Made by a program: the position numbers and the translations under genes. A DNA stretch of 64,000 nt, from contig OZ025244.1 of assembly GCA_964019155.1 (NCBI GenBank), positions 42,152,282 to 42,216,281 on the forward strand, given 5' to 3'. This stretch comes from Osedax fenrisi (taxonomy: Eukaryota; Annelida; Polychaeta; Sabellida; Siboglinidae). Shown here piece after piece: positions 37,739 through 52,000 of the stretch. Position 1 is the first letter of the stretch, and each line of letters begins with the position of its first letter. The notes beneath the pieces were generated by a model. That model worked only from the letters and a program-made list of their open reading frames with translations, had not been told where the DNA came from and did no database searches.

Positions 37739-37915
37739 TTACCATATTTCACAGACTTCTTCCTTATACATGAAATCCCCTCGTTTACATGAGAAAGCTT
37801 CTCTGAAAGCTAGACTATTCTGAAGAGAACCTATAACTCTATATAATACTGGAGAATGATTATCGGTCAGTATTACAGATACAATCTCATCTCTCGTTTC
37901 TCTAGCACACCATAA
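37739..37915 (-). CDS. Gene B exon 19, C-terminus
   Basis: Acceptor TTTCTAG, stop TAA. Encodes LTDNHSPVLYRVIGSLQNS, SCKRGDFMY and the terminal VCEIW. The catalytic His and Arg and the last two cysteines are kept. Confidence 0.95.
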   Translation of the reverse strand, partial: LWCARETRDEIVSVILTDNHSPVLYRVIGSLQNSLAFREAFSCKRGDFMYKEEVCEIW

Positions 37916-40292
37916 CTAGAAATTATAATTAAATATTTAAAAATAAATTATATATCTATATAATAACTATATAATAGCTATAATAATAATAGTTATATGA
38001 TAACTTATAATATTTAAAAGTAAGCTTTCAGGCCCTTCGATCGTACTTTATATTAAATAATAAATAATTAAAAAATAATATAATACATATTCATATTAAT
38101 GAATAAAAAAAATATTTAAGTAGTATATTTGACAATATTAAATACAAAAAACTGTTTTCGACATAAAGGCGTATTCAATATTTGCATATTGATTGGAGAT
38201 GGTAAGTAAGGATGTTATATTGGGTTATGAATTTATAATGGAAAATAATAGAATGGCCTAAAATTGGAAGTGAATTTCATAGTTTCGAAGGAAAATTAAT
38301 GAAAGTTATAAAAGCATTAATAAAAAAATAATTATATTCTTAATAACGTAGGAATGGATATTAAAATGTCATAGAGAAAGATTGATATGCTAAGTAGGTA
38401 GGTAATATAGTAACGGTATGACTATAGTTATGTATGATTAGTTTATATATTTAATTATATTTATTTGAATATATACATATATATATATATATAAGTATTA
38501 TATATATACATAAATATATATGATATTAAACTGAGCAAATGATACAAAAAATAATTGTTTATGATTAAATATTTCAATTTGTTTTAATCTCTCCTCTTCT
38601 CCATTTTCTTCTATCCATTTTGTATATTCCTTTATAAATATATATATATATATATATAAATAAAATATAATAATATCAAATAATATTGGATATGTCTATA
38701 TTTATATAAAATTAGTAAATATTAACTATATTAAGTAAAATATGTCATAAATAATAACTAAATATATATATATATATATATATTATGGTAATAGAAAGTA
38801 TTCAAATTAAGGAATTTTTTTATAGGGCAAATATGTTGGTATAATTTGAAATAAATTAGTAAAGGAATGATCTGCTAGTCTAATATTTAAAATGGATCGT
38901 ATGGATGATATGATGTTTCTATATAATGGTACAGTGGAGGAAACAGTAAGGTTATATAATTAAGAATAACAATAATTAATACGAGAAATTACAAATGAAT
39001 TAATAAGGACAGTATATAGGGGATGAGAAATATATTTACGGATACATCTGATTCTAAATAAATGATAATTAAAGGTTTAGCCATTTTAGAAATATGACTA
39101 TAAAAAGAGACATCACATTCGAAAACGACACTAAAATTGATAACTGAATTAAAATGTGAAATAAGAATCTTGTCAAGATAAATGGAATTTAATGGAATTT
39201 GTAGGAATATTGTGGAGTGTTTTGAGGTATTTAGAAGAATATTGACGGAGATAAGTCAGTATTTAATAGAGGAGGCACACAATTCGTTTAGAATTATCTT
39301 GAGTGGATATAGGGAGGTAGGAGTAGAGTTGAATATCGTCAACATATATAAATAAAATCGCCAGGAAATTGTGATATTATATACTTTATAGGTTCTTAGG
39401 ACATAACCTTGTGGAACACCATAGAGTAGAGGCCAGTGGTCAGAAGAGAAATTACATAATTTAATATAGGATGATCTGATATATATATATATATTGTATT
39501 AAAAATTAAATGTACTCTATTGTATAATTTAAATATACATTACAATATGCATACTAAATGTTGATTAAATAATTGATACAATATTTTATTTTCATAATTT
39601 TTCATTTCCAAACTAAGTTTAACTTATAATTTACATATATTTTTATATTATACATAATATATTTAATAATTTACATAATATTTATTATAATTTTAATATT
39701 AATCTATTTAAATATTGTATTTTAAAATTATTTATATCAGTATAAATACTAATATAACGAAATATTTATGTTCATTCTATATTGAAAAAAAACTACTATT
39801 ATGTAACATATATATATATATATTGATATACTTTGATGAATATAATTATAGATTATAATATTGGAGCAAAGGCAACCATGTAGGCGATTTCTATTCCCAC
39901 GGTATCTGCAATATTCTCATTCAGTGTATTCAAGCCATTAATCTTCACATACAATTTTATTTATTTATAAATTTATAAAAACAATTATTTTAATACGATT
40001 CATTTTATATAGTAGTATACCTAGTATGTGTTTTGTTTAATTATAATATTACTTACAGGATAACCGAACATAGTAAAATTAGAATACTGCTTTACAATGC
40101 AGTTTGCCTTTCTATTGAATTCTCGTATGCTAGCTTTGCTCCACCATTCATTCATAATACCGTCTTTGTTGTATAAACTTCCAATTGTATCGGCAGCATG
40201 GCTTATCTCGTGAGCAATTACCCACCCTATAGCTCCGTAATTAAGTGACCTATTTATATTAGGTATTATATTATTTTATTACATACACATAT

Positions 40293-40344
<52 letters not shown>

Positions 40345-41886
40345 ATGGTATTGATATATTACTTTGATGGAGTAATTACATCTCGTCCAAGAACTTATAT
40401 TAGGGTTTTACTGATAACCACATAACTCTAATATCCTTTCAAAGCCGATATGAATATCAAAACTGAATGTAAAGGTTTTATATATATATAGTTTTGACGA
40501 TAACTATAGTTTTGACGAGAGCCAATAATTTATTTATGTTCAATGATATATGACTTATAAATATTATTTTATGACAAAGTATATTTGTCCAACGAGGCTT
40601 GTACCTGTGTCTAATTCATTAGCAAACTAAGCCACATAGGCAGTTTAATAATATATATATGTATTATTAAAAAAAATTGAAGGGATCTTAATATAATATC
40701 ACAATATATAAAATAAAAATAATAATATATAATTATGAAATAGTTAATTAGAGTTAAGCAATATTTTATTTTATTAACAAATCATAACGTATATGTTAAA
40801 TTACGAAAGTAATAGCGTAAACGATTCCTTCTATCTGGTGCAATTGATAACAACGAACGTGATCTCAATGTGTAGGGGTAGAAGATACACGTGTCACAAA
40901 TTAAGTATACATTAATAAATAAGCTATCGCCTATGTTATGGTTTAGTATTACTTCCAAGGATAATAGTCTCAGTTTTAAAAATATTAATAGAGTTGTTGA
41001 AATAAGCATTATGTTTCTGTTCACAATAAGTACATTTTTGTGATATTAATTCTAACTTATAAGATTTCCCGGACGTTAGGAATATTAATATATGCAGGGG
41101 AGACTGGAATATACTTCATTCTAGAATCCTATATGATCATTTAAAGTTTAAATATGGAAAGATGGATGGAAAGGAATGATGGATGGAACCAAAGGAATGA
41201 TGGATGGAGATTAACTATTGATTTAATAGAAGCCAGTGAATTAAGATAACACACGAAATAAATATTAAGGCTATTAAATATTATAGTAGTATTTAATTAA
41301 TTATATAAGAATCTGAAATAAAGTTTAATATATAATTTAGGTTTCTATGCTCTCTATAATAGATTAAGGATTTATTAGATATGGGATTTTCCAAAATAAT
41401 TGAAGTCTGTATTAATTAGTGGTCACTCAAGAGTCAAAACTTGTACACGAAGAAATAAACTAAAGGGAATATAATATCTCAACATGAAAATCACTGTTTA
41501 CATAATCGAAATTCACGCAATTTTATAAATCTAAGAAATGGATGTTTCTATTTATACAGCGTGTAAATGTAATCTATAAAACATATATACGATTTATAAA
41601 TATAGAAGATAATATTATAGATATTATTATTCTTAATATTATTGATATTATATATAACACATAATCTATATATTGATATCTTGCATATAATATGCTACAT
41701 TACATGGGATAATATAAATGTACACTAATCTCAAGTTCACAACGTGTTAAATTATATGTATATATATATATTTTTTTTATAATATGATATTATTTATAAT
41801 TAATGGATTTAATATTAACAAATTTAAAAGTAAATTTTTAATTACATATAAATAATTATTTTAATTTATATAATTGTATATATAAA

Positions 41887-41980
<94 letters not shown>

Positions 41981-42191
41981 TTTATATATACAATTATATA
42001 AATTAAAATAATTATTTATATGTAATTAAAAATTTACTTTTAAATTTGTTAATATTAAATCCATTAATTATAAATAATATCATATTATAAAAAAAATATA
42101 TATATATACATATAATTTAACACGTTGTGAACTTGAGATTAGTGTACATTTATATTATCCCATGTAATGTAGCATATTATATGCAAGATAT

Positions 42192-42236
<45 letters not shown>

Positions 42237-42404
42237 GCTTATCAATATAAAATAATACCTCGGAATATTAGGTAAAAAGTACGGCATCTCTATGATATCA
42301 TTAGAGATCACGATCGTGTTCTTATTTAATAAATAATATATATCCCCTTGTTTATAATCTGGTATCCAACTATACTTTTGTATTATATATACTATAATAT
42401 TATA

Positions 42405-42442
<38 letters not shown>

Positions 42443-42965
42443 ATATATTTTAAAGTTTAATATTGAGTATATTTTACATTTATTTTATTTAGGTAATTTT
42501 TAAAATATATGAAAATATAATTAAATAATTTATATATTCAATAATCTCTATAATTATCTTATACTTTATATCTTAAAATTGTAATTATACAAATTATTAT
42601 ATATAATTATGGTTATAATTTCTTTATTATATATATTAATTATATTTTATGTTCACATTTAAGAGATAAGAAAAATTGTCTTACCGAAACTTAGATCAGT
42701 TAAAGGATAATACTTTAGTATTTATTTTATGAATCATATTAAAAAATGGTCAATCAAAAAGTTATATACTATTTAGTAAACTTTTAAATCACTTTATTTT
42801 GCATGTATTACCCCAATGTATATGATGCCTTTAATAACAAATATATATTACTTTATGTTTCAGAGATTTAATAAGTGGTGTTGGTATACTATATCATACA
42901 CCCATTTATTCTATATTTCAAAGAATATTTTTAGATATTGTCGATCAACAATGAAAGAGGCTATG

Positions 42966-43032
<67 letters not shown>

Positions 43033-46000
43033 TTGTATATATTATATATATATTATAATATAATTCATTTATCATTTAATTTTGTGTATATATATATATA
43101 TTAATTAATAATAATTAAGTTACTATTTATATTTATATATATATAACAATATTTACCTTTCAGAGTTAATTGGCAACAGAAATGTTTCCAGTTGTTTTAT
43201 GTAAACACATTTATTATTTCGAAAATAATTGTCAGAGAAATTTTTCGGGTTTATTTCTAACTGAAATATATATTAATAAATCGTTATTCAAATATTATTC
43301 ATTTTTAATAATTGGTACTTATTTTTATAATCTTAATATTGTATTCTAACATATTTATAGTATAGATCAAGTTTTTCTTTTTCGAATAAAAATGATGGAT
43401 AACCAATCTTCGCATATATACTTGAAATCTACGAACATTTATATTATTACTTGAATATTAATGTATAATATAACTATATAAGAATTTAAAATGATGATCA
43501 TCATTGAAAACGTTCAATCAATAATATGGATATTAATAAATAATTTAAATATGTATATATATTGATATAATTAAAATATATTTTATATCCTGTGTATGTA
43601 TATATATATACTTAACTTAATTATGTATTACATATCAAATTAATACATTATTAGTTTATAATGATATCTATAACTAATATTCTTCCGTGGATATCACTTG
43701 GGAATTTTCTTTTGGAAGTAGGATCTACTAAACTTCATTTGAGGTTATCTACCAAATAAAATCAAATTTAGATATCCTGCTGCCTTGTTTACATTCAAAC
43801 AGATCAAAAATATTTATAACTACAGATCCATCAATTCTATCTCTGCCATTACACTGCCTTCAGTCTCTAACTATCGGACTATCCTATATCGGCTACCATA
43901 GAGTATATCAGGTTACTATTAAAGTCAATCGTTTTCCTTATTTCATCTTGTTGTATAACCCATCGAACTGAATACACTAATTCTGCAGAAATTTCCTATT
44001 AACGACCAGTTTTTATTATCATACCTTTATTATATTTATTTTTTCCTTTAATTTAATCCCTTAATCTTAATTATATCATGTCCTAGTATTGTTCATAATG
44101 TAAACTTCCGGCGAGCGTATATTATCTCCAATGTAAAACATGTTGATCTATAGATATTACATTATAATTGTTTATATCACAAAACTATTAATTCTATATC
44201 CTGGTTTCATTCTAAAAAAAAACCCTACCGCAATTTTTATTGTAATATATTTCACCTAATTTATCCATCTCGTGTTCCTTCGTAAAAGTATTTTTAAATA
44301 ATCTTTCTCAAAAATTTTAACTAAGGGAGTAAAATAATCCTCTTTCATATCCCCATTTTCTCATCCCTGAATCTGATCGGAAAAAAATAGTTTGATTCTT
44401 TTGATCTCTATATGAAATAATTTACAAATAATTCATCCTCTCACGGACTATCCTCCAATATAGCCTTGATAAATATTTGCTCTTTGAGATAAACAAAAAT
44501 CGAATCCATATTGGACTTTGGATATACCTTCTACCTCGGTCCATGACAAACTAGTCGTGGTGATGGCTTAGGATTTATTACATGTACTGATTTTTTACCT
44601 CTCTCCATCTATTTCATTACCTTCCTTTCCTGATTGTATTTATCTAACAGTCAAGCTTCCTAGCGTAAATCTATAGTAATTATCGACCGCCTTATTTCTC
44701 CTTGGTTTTCTCAAGAACTTTTCACCTTCAAAAATATTGTTCGAAAATGTAAGAATAAATGTCTTAAAAATCCTTTTACTGAAACAAAATTAGCTCTATC
44801 ACTAGCTACAAATCTACTATATCTCGTTCAAAATAAATCTATTAAAACAAAAAGATAACATTGGTTTCCTCTTATCCGACAATTATTTAAAATGGCAAAT
44901 AAAATTCATTCTCCTCCAGATGAAATAATCCTCCACATTTTACTAAACACGTCAAATTTACAACTATGCTCTCTTTTTGAAAAATTCTTTGAAAACAAAA
45001 TTGTAAGCATTAATAATATTATTTGCGCATCTATTCTATCCATACTTAATCCTACATTTCTATTACCCATCATATTGACTCGTTAAATATAATCTCTATA
45101 CCTATTATGAAGTACCACTATATGAAGTAAACGACCTACTCATTAAATCACAATTTAATACACCCCCACTGATCCCATACCTATATCATTATATCATAAA
45201 TTGTCATGATTATTTGCTCCTATTTTCTTGGATATTATTATGTACTCACTAAACTATGGGCAGGTTTATCCATACCTCAAAACTACCATAATATTTCTTA
45301 TTATGAACAAACAACACCTTGACCCAACATCCTTTATCAATTATTGCCCGATTTCCCACTTACCCTTATTATGTAAAATATTAGAAAGAATTGTTTAAAA
45401 AACTTATCGCCCATATAAATAAAAATAATCTATTTGACCCGCTAAGCACTTTTCGTAAAGTTCATTTGACCGAAACAACTCTCCTCCGTATTACTGATAT
45501 AATATTATCTACCTTACCGTGTTACAGATAATCATACTTGATCTCTCATCTACTTTTAACGTCCTGGACCATAATATATTAATATCACGGCTTACTATGA
45601 TGGGTATGTATTGCTTAGCATTAATATTGTTTATTTCATATCTGACAAACCGCAATATATATATTATGATTGACAAATCTTTCTCTCCTCTTTCTCCGCT
45701 TAACCCCCGTATTCCCCAGGGATCCGTTCTAGGTAAATCCCTCTTTTATATTTATATCCGCCCTATATCTGATCTAATTAAGAACTTTCCAAATATACAC
45801 TACCATATTTTGTTGGTGATATTCAAATTTCCAAATATTTCCCTATAATTAATAATAATACCATTAAATCTGGATTAAATGAGTGTTATAATCATAGATT
45901 TGTATCTTACATAGATCAGTATTGCTATATCTCTACAATATAAAATTCTTCAACATACATGGTGCCTCGATTTTGGAAATTTAAGATGGCTGAACATCAT

Positions 46001-49000
46001 ATGAACAATGTATTTAATAACAAATATTCAAACAAATACTATTGATTTTTTAAATACATTTGATTTCTCTTCTATAGAAACAAATAATATTGATTTTTAA
46101 ATACATTTGATTTATTTTCTATAGAAATAATATTGATTTTTATATACATTTTATTTATTTTCTATAGAAAAGAAATCAAATGTATTTAAAAATCAATATT
46201 ATTTGTTTGAATATTTGTTATTAGGCCTAAATGCATTGTTCAAATGATGTTCGGCCATCTTACGTTTCCTAAATCGAGGCACCATGTCTGTTGAAGATAA
46301 ACCATGTGACTACCAATCTATGTAAACTATAAATCTATGGTTATAACTATATGAGATTATGGATCCTCTCCAATAAATTACTAATGAATTAGGCTAAGAC
46401 TACTGTATTTAACATATCTACTTCTGATACTTCCTTTCCAAAATTTACTATAAACAACATGATTATTTCCCTTTCCCATTCCTGCGAAAACCTAGGATTA
46501 GTATTTTATAACAAATTATCATTTATGAATCATATATTATACATTATAAAATCTTATAACTTTAATTTCTTCAGAATTAAAAAAATACGGACCTCACTTT
46601 CCAGAAACCTTAGGAAACTATAATAAATGCTCTTGTACTTTCCCGACTTGACTACTTCTCTTTCCTACTGAATTTACTTGCTGATAGAGCTACTGCTACT
46701 AAATTGGATGATCCGATAATCAATACGTACTACTTATTGTATAACACGACTAGAACACGAACGAAGTTGTCTACATGAGCCTATGTTAATGAATAATAAA
46801 CCGTATATCATTATCATCATATTACGTAATATATATTTCTATTGTTATTTTATTTTGATGGAGTCTTTCATCCCATCCAGGAATTTAGATGCAGTTTTAC
46901 TTATAACAATATATGATTATATGTCATTACAAATCCGCACTCATGTTAAGGAATCGATAATGTTAAATAAAACGTTAATTTGTTTATATATAATTATATA
47001 AGATTACTTATAAATGTGATTTCAATACATATTTATTAGGCTAGACTAGATTCGCACTTGCGTTTTAACGCCATACAAATATTTATATAATTATATGAAT
47101 ATATATATTATTATTAATAATCAAAAAATATGTTAATTAATTAATATAAGGTGTGTAAAAAACGATATAGTAATTATAAATAATATATTTACAAAATTCA
47201 CCATTTGATAAAATAATAACAAAATACTAAATTATGAATATACCCAGTAAATCAAATGATAAAAGTCAAGCGTTCAATCATGGCCACTTGACTCCATATT
47301 GAATCAATTGGTAAGCGTTTAACTATTTACGGTTGGCTATAAATAGAACCGGAGTCTAACGCTGAACTATTGATTTATTATTGAATCATTTGGTCATGAT
47401 TTACCTTACACCAATTGATGCAATTTTAAATCAATTGTCAATAATTTAATTCTGACATAGTGATTCTTTTTTAAATTAATTGGTCAGAATTCTACTTAAT
47501 TTTACATATAATATTGATTTTAAATATTTATAATTAATTTGTAATACACTAATATTTGTAATACCTACACTTATCATTTTCTAATTACTAAATTCGTATA
47601 AATCATATACTTTTATGTAATAATAATTATATGTATTTTATTATCTTATAATTATATTATAATTTTAATTTTAATATAGATACTATTTATAAAATTAGTT
47701 AACATATAAACTTATTTTATGTACTTAATTTAAATATATATTATGTAATTGAACAACAAAAATGTAACATAAATATGTATTTTTTTACTCATGTAGATTT
47801 CATGGCTATCATGTTATACATTGGGTTAATTTATAGTTTACCTCATACAACTATTATAATCTAATATAATATAACATACATTATAATAATAGACTAAAAC
47901 TGACAGTAAATAATAATAAAGAATTATTTAAATTTATAATTTTATTAAGGTATGATATATATACAGTATGTATGTATAAATAATAATAATAAATAACAAT
48001 AATCAGAAATGCTTTTTACATTATAATAATTAAATACATCACAACTACTAGTTACGTATACAATTAATTATTGTCATGAATCAGATTCTATTATATCTGA
48101 TAGTGCTTTAGGTTCAGTATGCATATTGGGTTCCTAATAAATTATAAGATTTAGTTTAATCAATGTTAGTTATATCAATTAAATAATACAAACCTTAATA
48201 TATTTCCATTTTTAATTTCTTATATAATTTTCTATACTCTTAATGATTTCTACCTCTTTGCTCCAGGATGTGATATCATTACAGATTCTATAATGTAGTT
48301 ATAAATATAATATACATTATTAAATATATTATGGTATATGTTGGCCAATAATTTATAGAATTTAATCTATTAATAACTTTAATAAGTAATAATACATTGA
48401 ATGTATATAAATGTTGATAGAATGTATTACATTCTATCAACATTTATATAACTAAGGGTGTATATTTTGTAATGTACCTCAGTACCACAGTCCCATCTGT
48501 ATGCTTATACATGTACACTCAGATGGTACGTTAGTACTAACTTTTCAACGTCCCATCCCAACATATCATAGTACCACAGTACCAATGTACCACCCATCGA
48601 TATAGATAGGGTTTATTCATGTATTCTTATACATGTAAATTCAGATGGGATGTTGGTACTATGGTACGTTGGTGTGTTACAAAAAACGCACCAACATCAA
48701 ATCTGTAGGCTTATACATGTAAATGCAGATGGGACGATGGTACTATGGTACATTAGGACCATGCGTTTTAGTAATATATCAATGTACCATAGTACCTTCT
48801 GCATTTACATGTATAAGCCTACAGATTTGATGTTGGTGGGTTACGAAAAACAAGCACCCTAAGATAATTTAATAATATTTCAATTTTATTTTATTAAAAA
48901 TATGATAATAAAATATTAGTTAAATTATTTATACACAAATATTATGTCTTTACTAACGTATTATAAGTTTTGATATATACTGATATTTGATCATGAATAC

Positions 49001-52000
49001 TGCACTTATATCTTTCTTTAGACAGATACCAGAAACAATACTTCCCATAATCGTAATCGTGTTACATAGTTGGTCTGTATTAGTAATTAAATAATTATTA
49101 TTTACATATTGATAACATTTAAATATTCTTATATACATATATCATATCAGATTGAATGATTTATCTTCACTAGTAACCTAATTAATTATTGAATAGTTAA
49201 TGAAATAATTAGAATGTGAATAGATATTGAGGTTTTACTATTTACATATCACAAATATAAAATATTGACACCTATTATGTAATATTAGTAAACTTTTAAT
49301 AGCGATTTAACTGTACCCAATAATTACATGATCAAAATGAATATAATAAACAATTAATCTTAATAATACAATATATAAATAATATAAAACATGAATTAAT
49401 TTATTATTCACATAATAATTGTATATACACTCCAGTGCTGAAAGTGCTCACAAATGAAAACTAAATAAAAAGTCATAAATAACAAAATTATTTGACAATA
49501 AAAGAAAATTAAATAAAGGAGATGTAGGCATTATGATGGGTAATATAGTAATGGATAGACCAGATGGATATATGGAGATACTTCCATAACGATTGTTCTA
49601 TAGTGACGATGGATTAGTACAAATAAGAGAAATTACAGAGATAGAACTGAGTAAATAAGAAGGGAAGTATAGTAATAGTTAGAATTATAGGAGGATTTGG
49701 AGGAATGAAGATATATGAGTTGATGAGAAAAGTCTGAGTAGGGTATTTTTCTAAGGGAACTAGTTGGGGAGTATTTGGAAGGAATTAGTATTTTAGTGGT
49801 TGTGAAGTCGTAGGAGGAATATTGACTTGCTAAATATCAGATAATTCTATCTAAGGGGTAAAAGATGAAGCAGGAAGTGATACAAAAGAGAAGTATAATA
49901 ATCATAACGATAAAGTACAAATGATTTTTAACGGCAATTGGCTGATAATATTTTGAATACAGTGAATTATAAAAATATGGTAGATAGCAGTTTTAGAAAC
50001 ATTCAAGGTATGCAAAGAAAATGAAAGGTAATAGTTTAAGAAGCTATCAATATTTATAATAGATGAGTGTAGTATACGATGATTATCATGGTTATAAAGA
50101 TATAAAACAATGGAAGAACCTTATTAGATGTTTTTGATAGAAGACATAGTATAATTGATGAGGCACATATAATACATTAAGAATTATCAGTACAAGAGGT
50201 GGGAATGAAAGTATATAGTTGAATATCATCCGCATACACATGGCGGTGGATAATTAGTAAGATATCATAAATAGGTAGTATGTATATAGAAAATAAAAGG
50301 GATAAATGATAAAAGGAGCCACTGTGGTACCGTATATTAGAGTAATGTTTTCGGATAACAATTAATATATTATAACTATAGATGTACTAATTAAGATCTA
50401 TGATTCCAATCATTTTAGGGCAGTACAATTAATAACTATAATATTAGGAATAAAAATGAGTATATTATTGTGATTGAGGCATGTGAAAAATGTAAAAAAG
50501 CAAGTTTACAACACATAGATTTAATCACAGTATAATAAGTTGTATTAAGATTTTGTAATAGGTAGGTAGAATGACTAGTAGAGTGACCTCTTCTAAATGT
50601 ACTCTGAAGAATACTCTGGTAGAACTAAATAAACTTTGTGATAATAACCGATGAGATGTCAATTGGTACGCTGAGACACAAATCCACCTCCATCCTTGTC
50701 ATCTTGTATCGATACATCTTTGGATAATGAAGTCACTTTAGTTATGTTGATCTTACAATCTCTTATTCTTAAACTTTTCTTCTAACAGTTCATTGCACGA
50801 TTGCTTCTTAAATTGATGTATATGCTCTCATATCTGGTTATTTGTAATAGAAATGTTAATAATATTATAATCAAAATGATATTCATTCAAATTTTACATC
50901 CAGATTCAAAATGTTCAATTGTCCAGTACTAGTTAATGGAAATGTAAATAAGGTATTGAATTATGGTAATTATTTTCAACCAATAGGATATGTAGAAACG
51001 TCAACACTGTATAAATGGTTTACTTTGAATTTAATAATGGATATATCATTAATTAATACAATCTTATAATTGTTATCTTAAAGTAACAAGTAAAGTATTA
51101 TAGCTTCTATATAATTATTATCCATGATACACTATAGATCAAATAATTAAAAAAAATTATATAATTAAATTTTTTAATAATTCATTCATTACGTGATGTA
51201 ATTGTTATTTGAAAACATAAATAATAGTTACTAAACCAACTAGGTAACAGGTAACAATTAACATACGAGAGATGGTAACACATATGATAAGTTCCAATAA
51301 AGCCTATTATCATCATCTATAAAATGTATAATAAAAAGTATAACAATTCCTATTTAATATATTAAATAATTTAGTTCATAATGTTATTTATCATTATTTG
51401 TATAATTACAAAACTAACATAATTAATAGTTATACGTTGACGCTATATTACGTCAAAGTGGCGTCAATAGGTAAGCTGTCAACGCTGACCTGATGGTTAG
51501 AATTTGACGCCAACATTATTACACTAGATTTTTTTGAACATATTAAATATATAAACTTGTTAACAAATTAATATCACGTTATATTAAATAATATTCAAAT
51601 AAGTAATTAGTGCTAACTAATTGAATTCATTTTCAATAAAAACAAAATATTATTTACATGGCGTCAAATTGGCGTCAATTGGTAAGCTGACAACGATGAC
51701 CTATTGGTGAGCTGTCAACGCTGACCTGATGGTTAGAATTTGACGCCAACATTATTACACTAGATTTTATTGAACATATTAAATATATAAACTTGTTAAA
51801 TTATTTATATCACATTTTATTACATAATATACAAATATGTAAGTAGTGATAAATAATTTTATTTATTTACAATAAAAAAAAAATATTATTTAAATATTAT
51901 TTACAATGCGCAAATTGGCGTCAACTGGTATTCATTTGACGCCAATTGGAGTCAATTGGTACCCTGTTGATTCCATATTGAATCAACTGGTAAGCGTTAA

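Noticed and set aside
48953..49138. A - strand frame with a Cys pattern faintly like M13 exon 11
   Set aside because: Order, phase and motifs do not fit, and a good exon 11 exists at 52363-52469.
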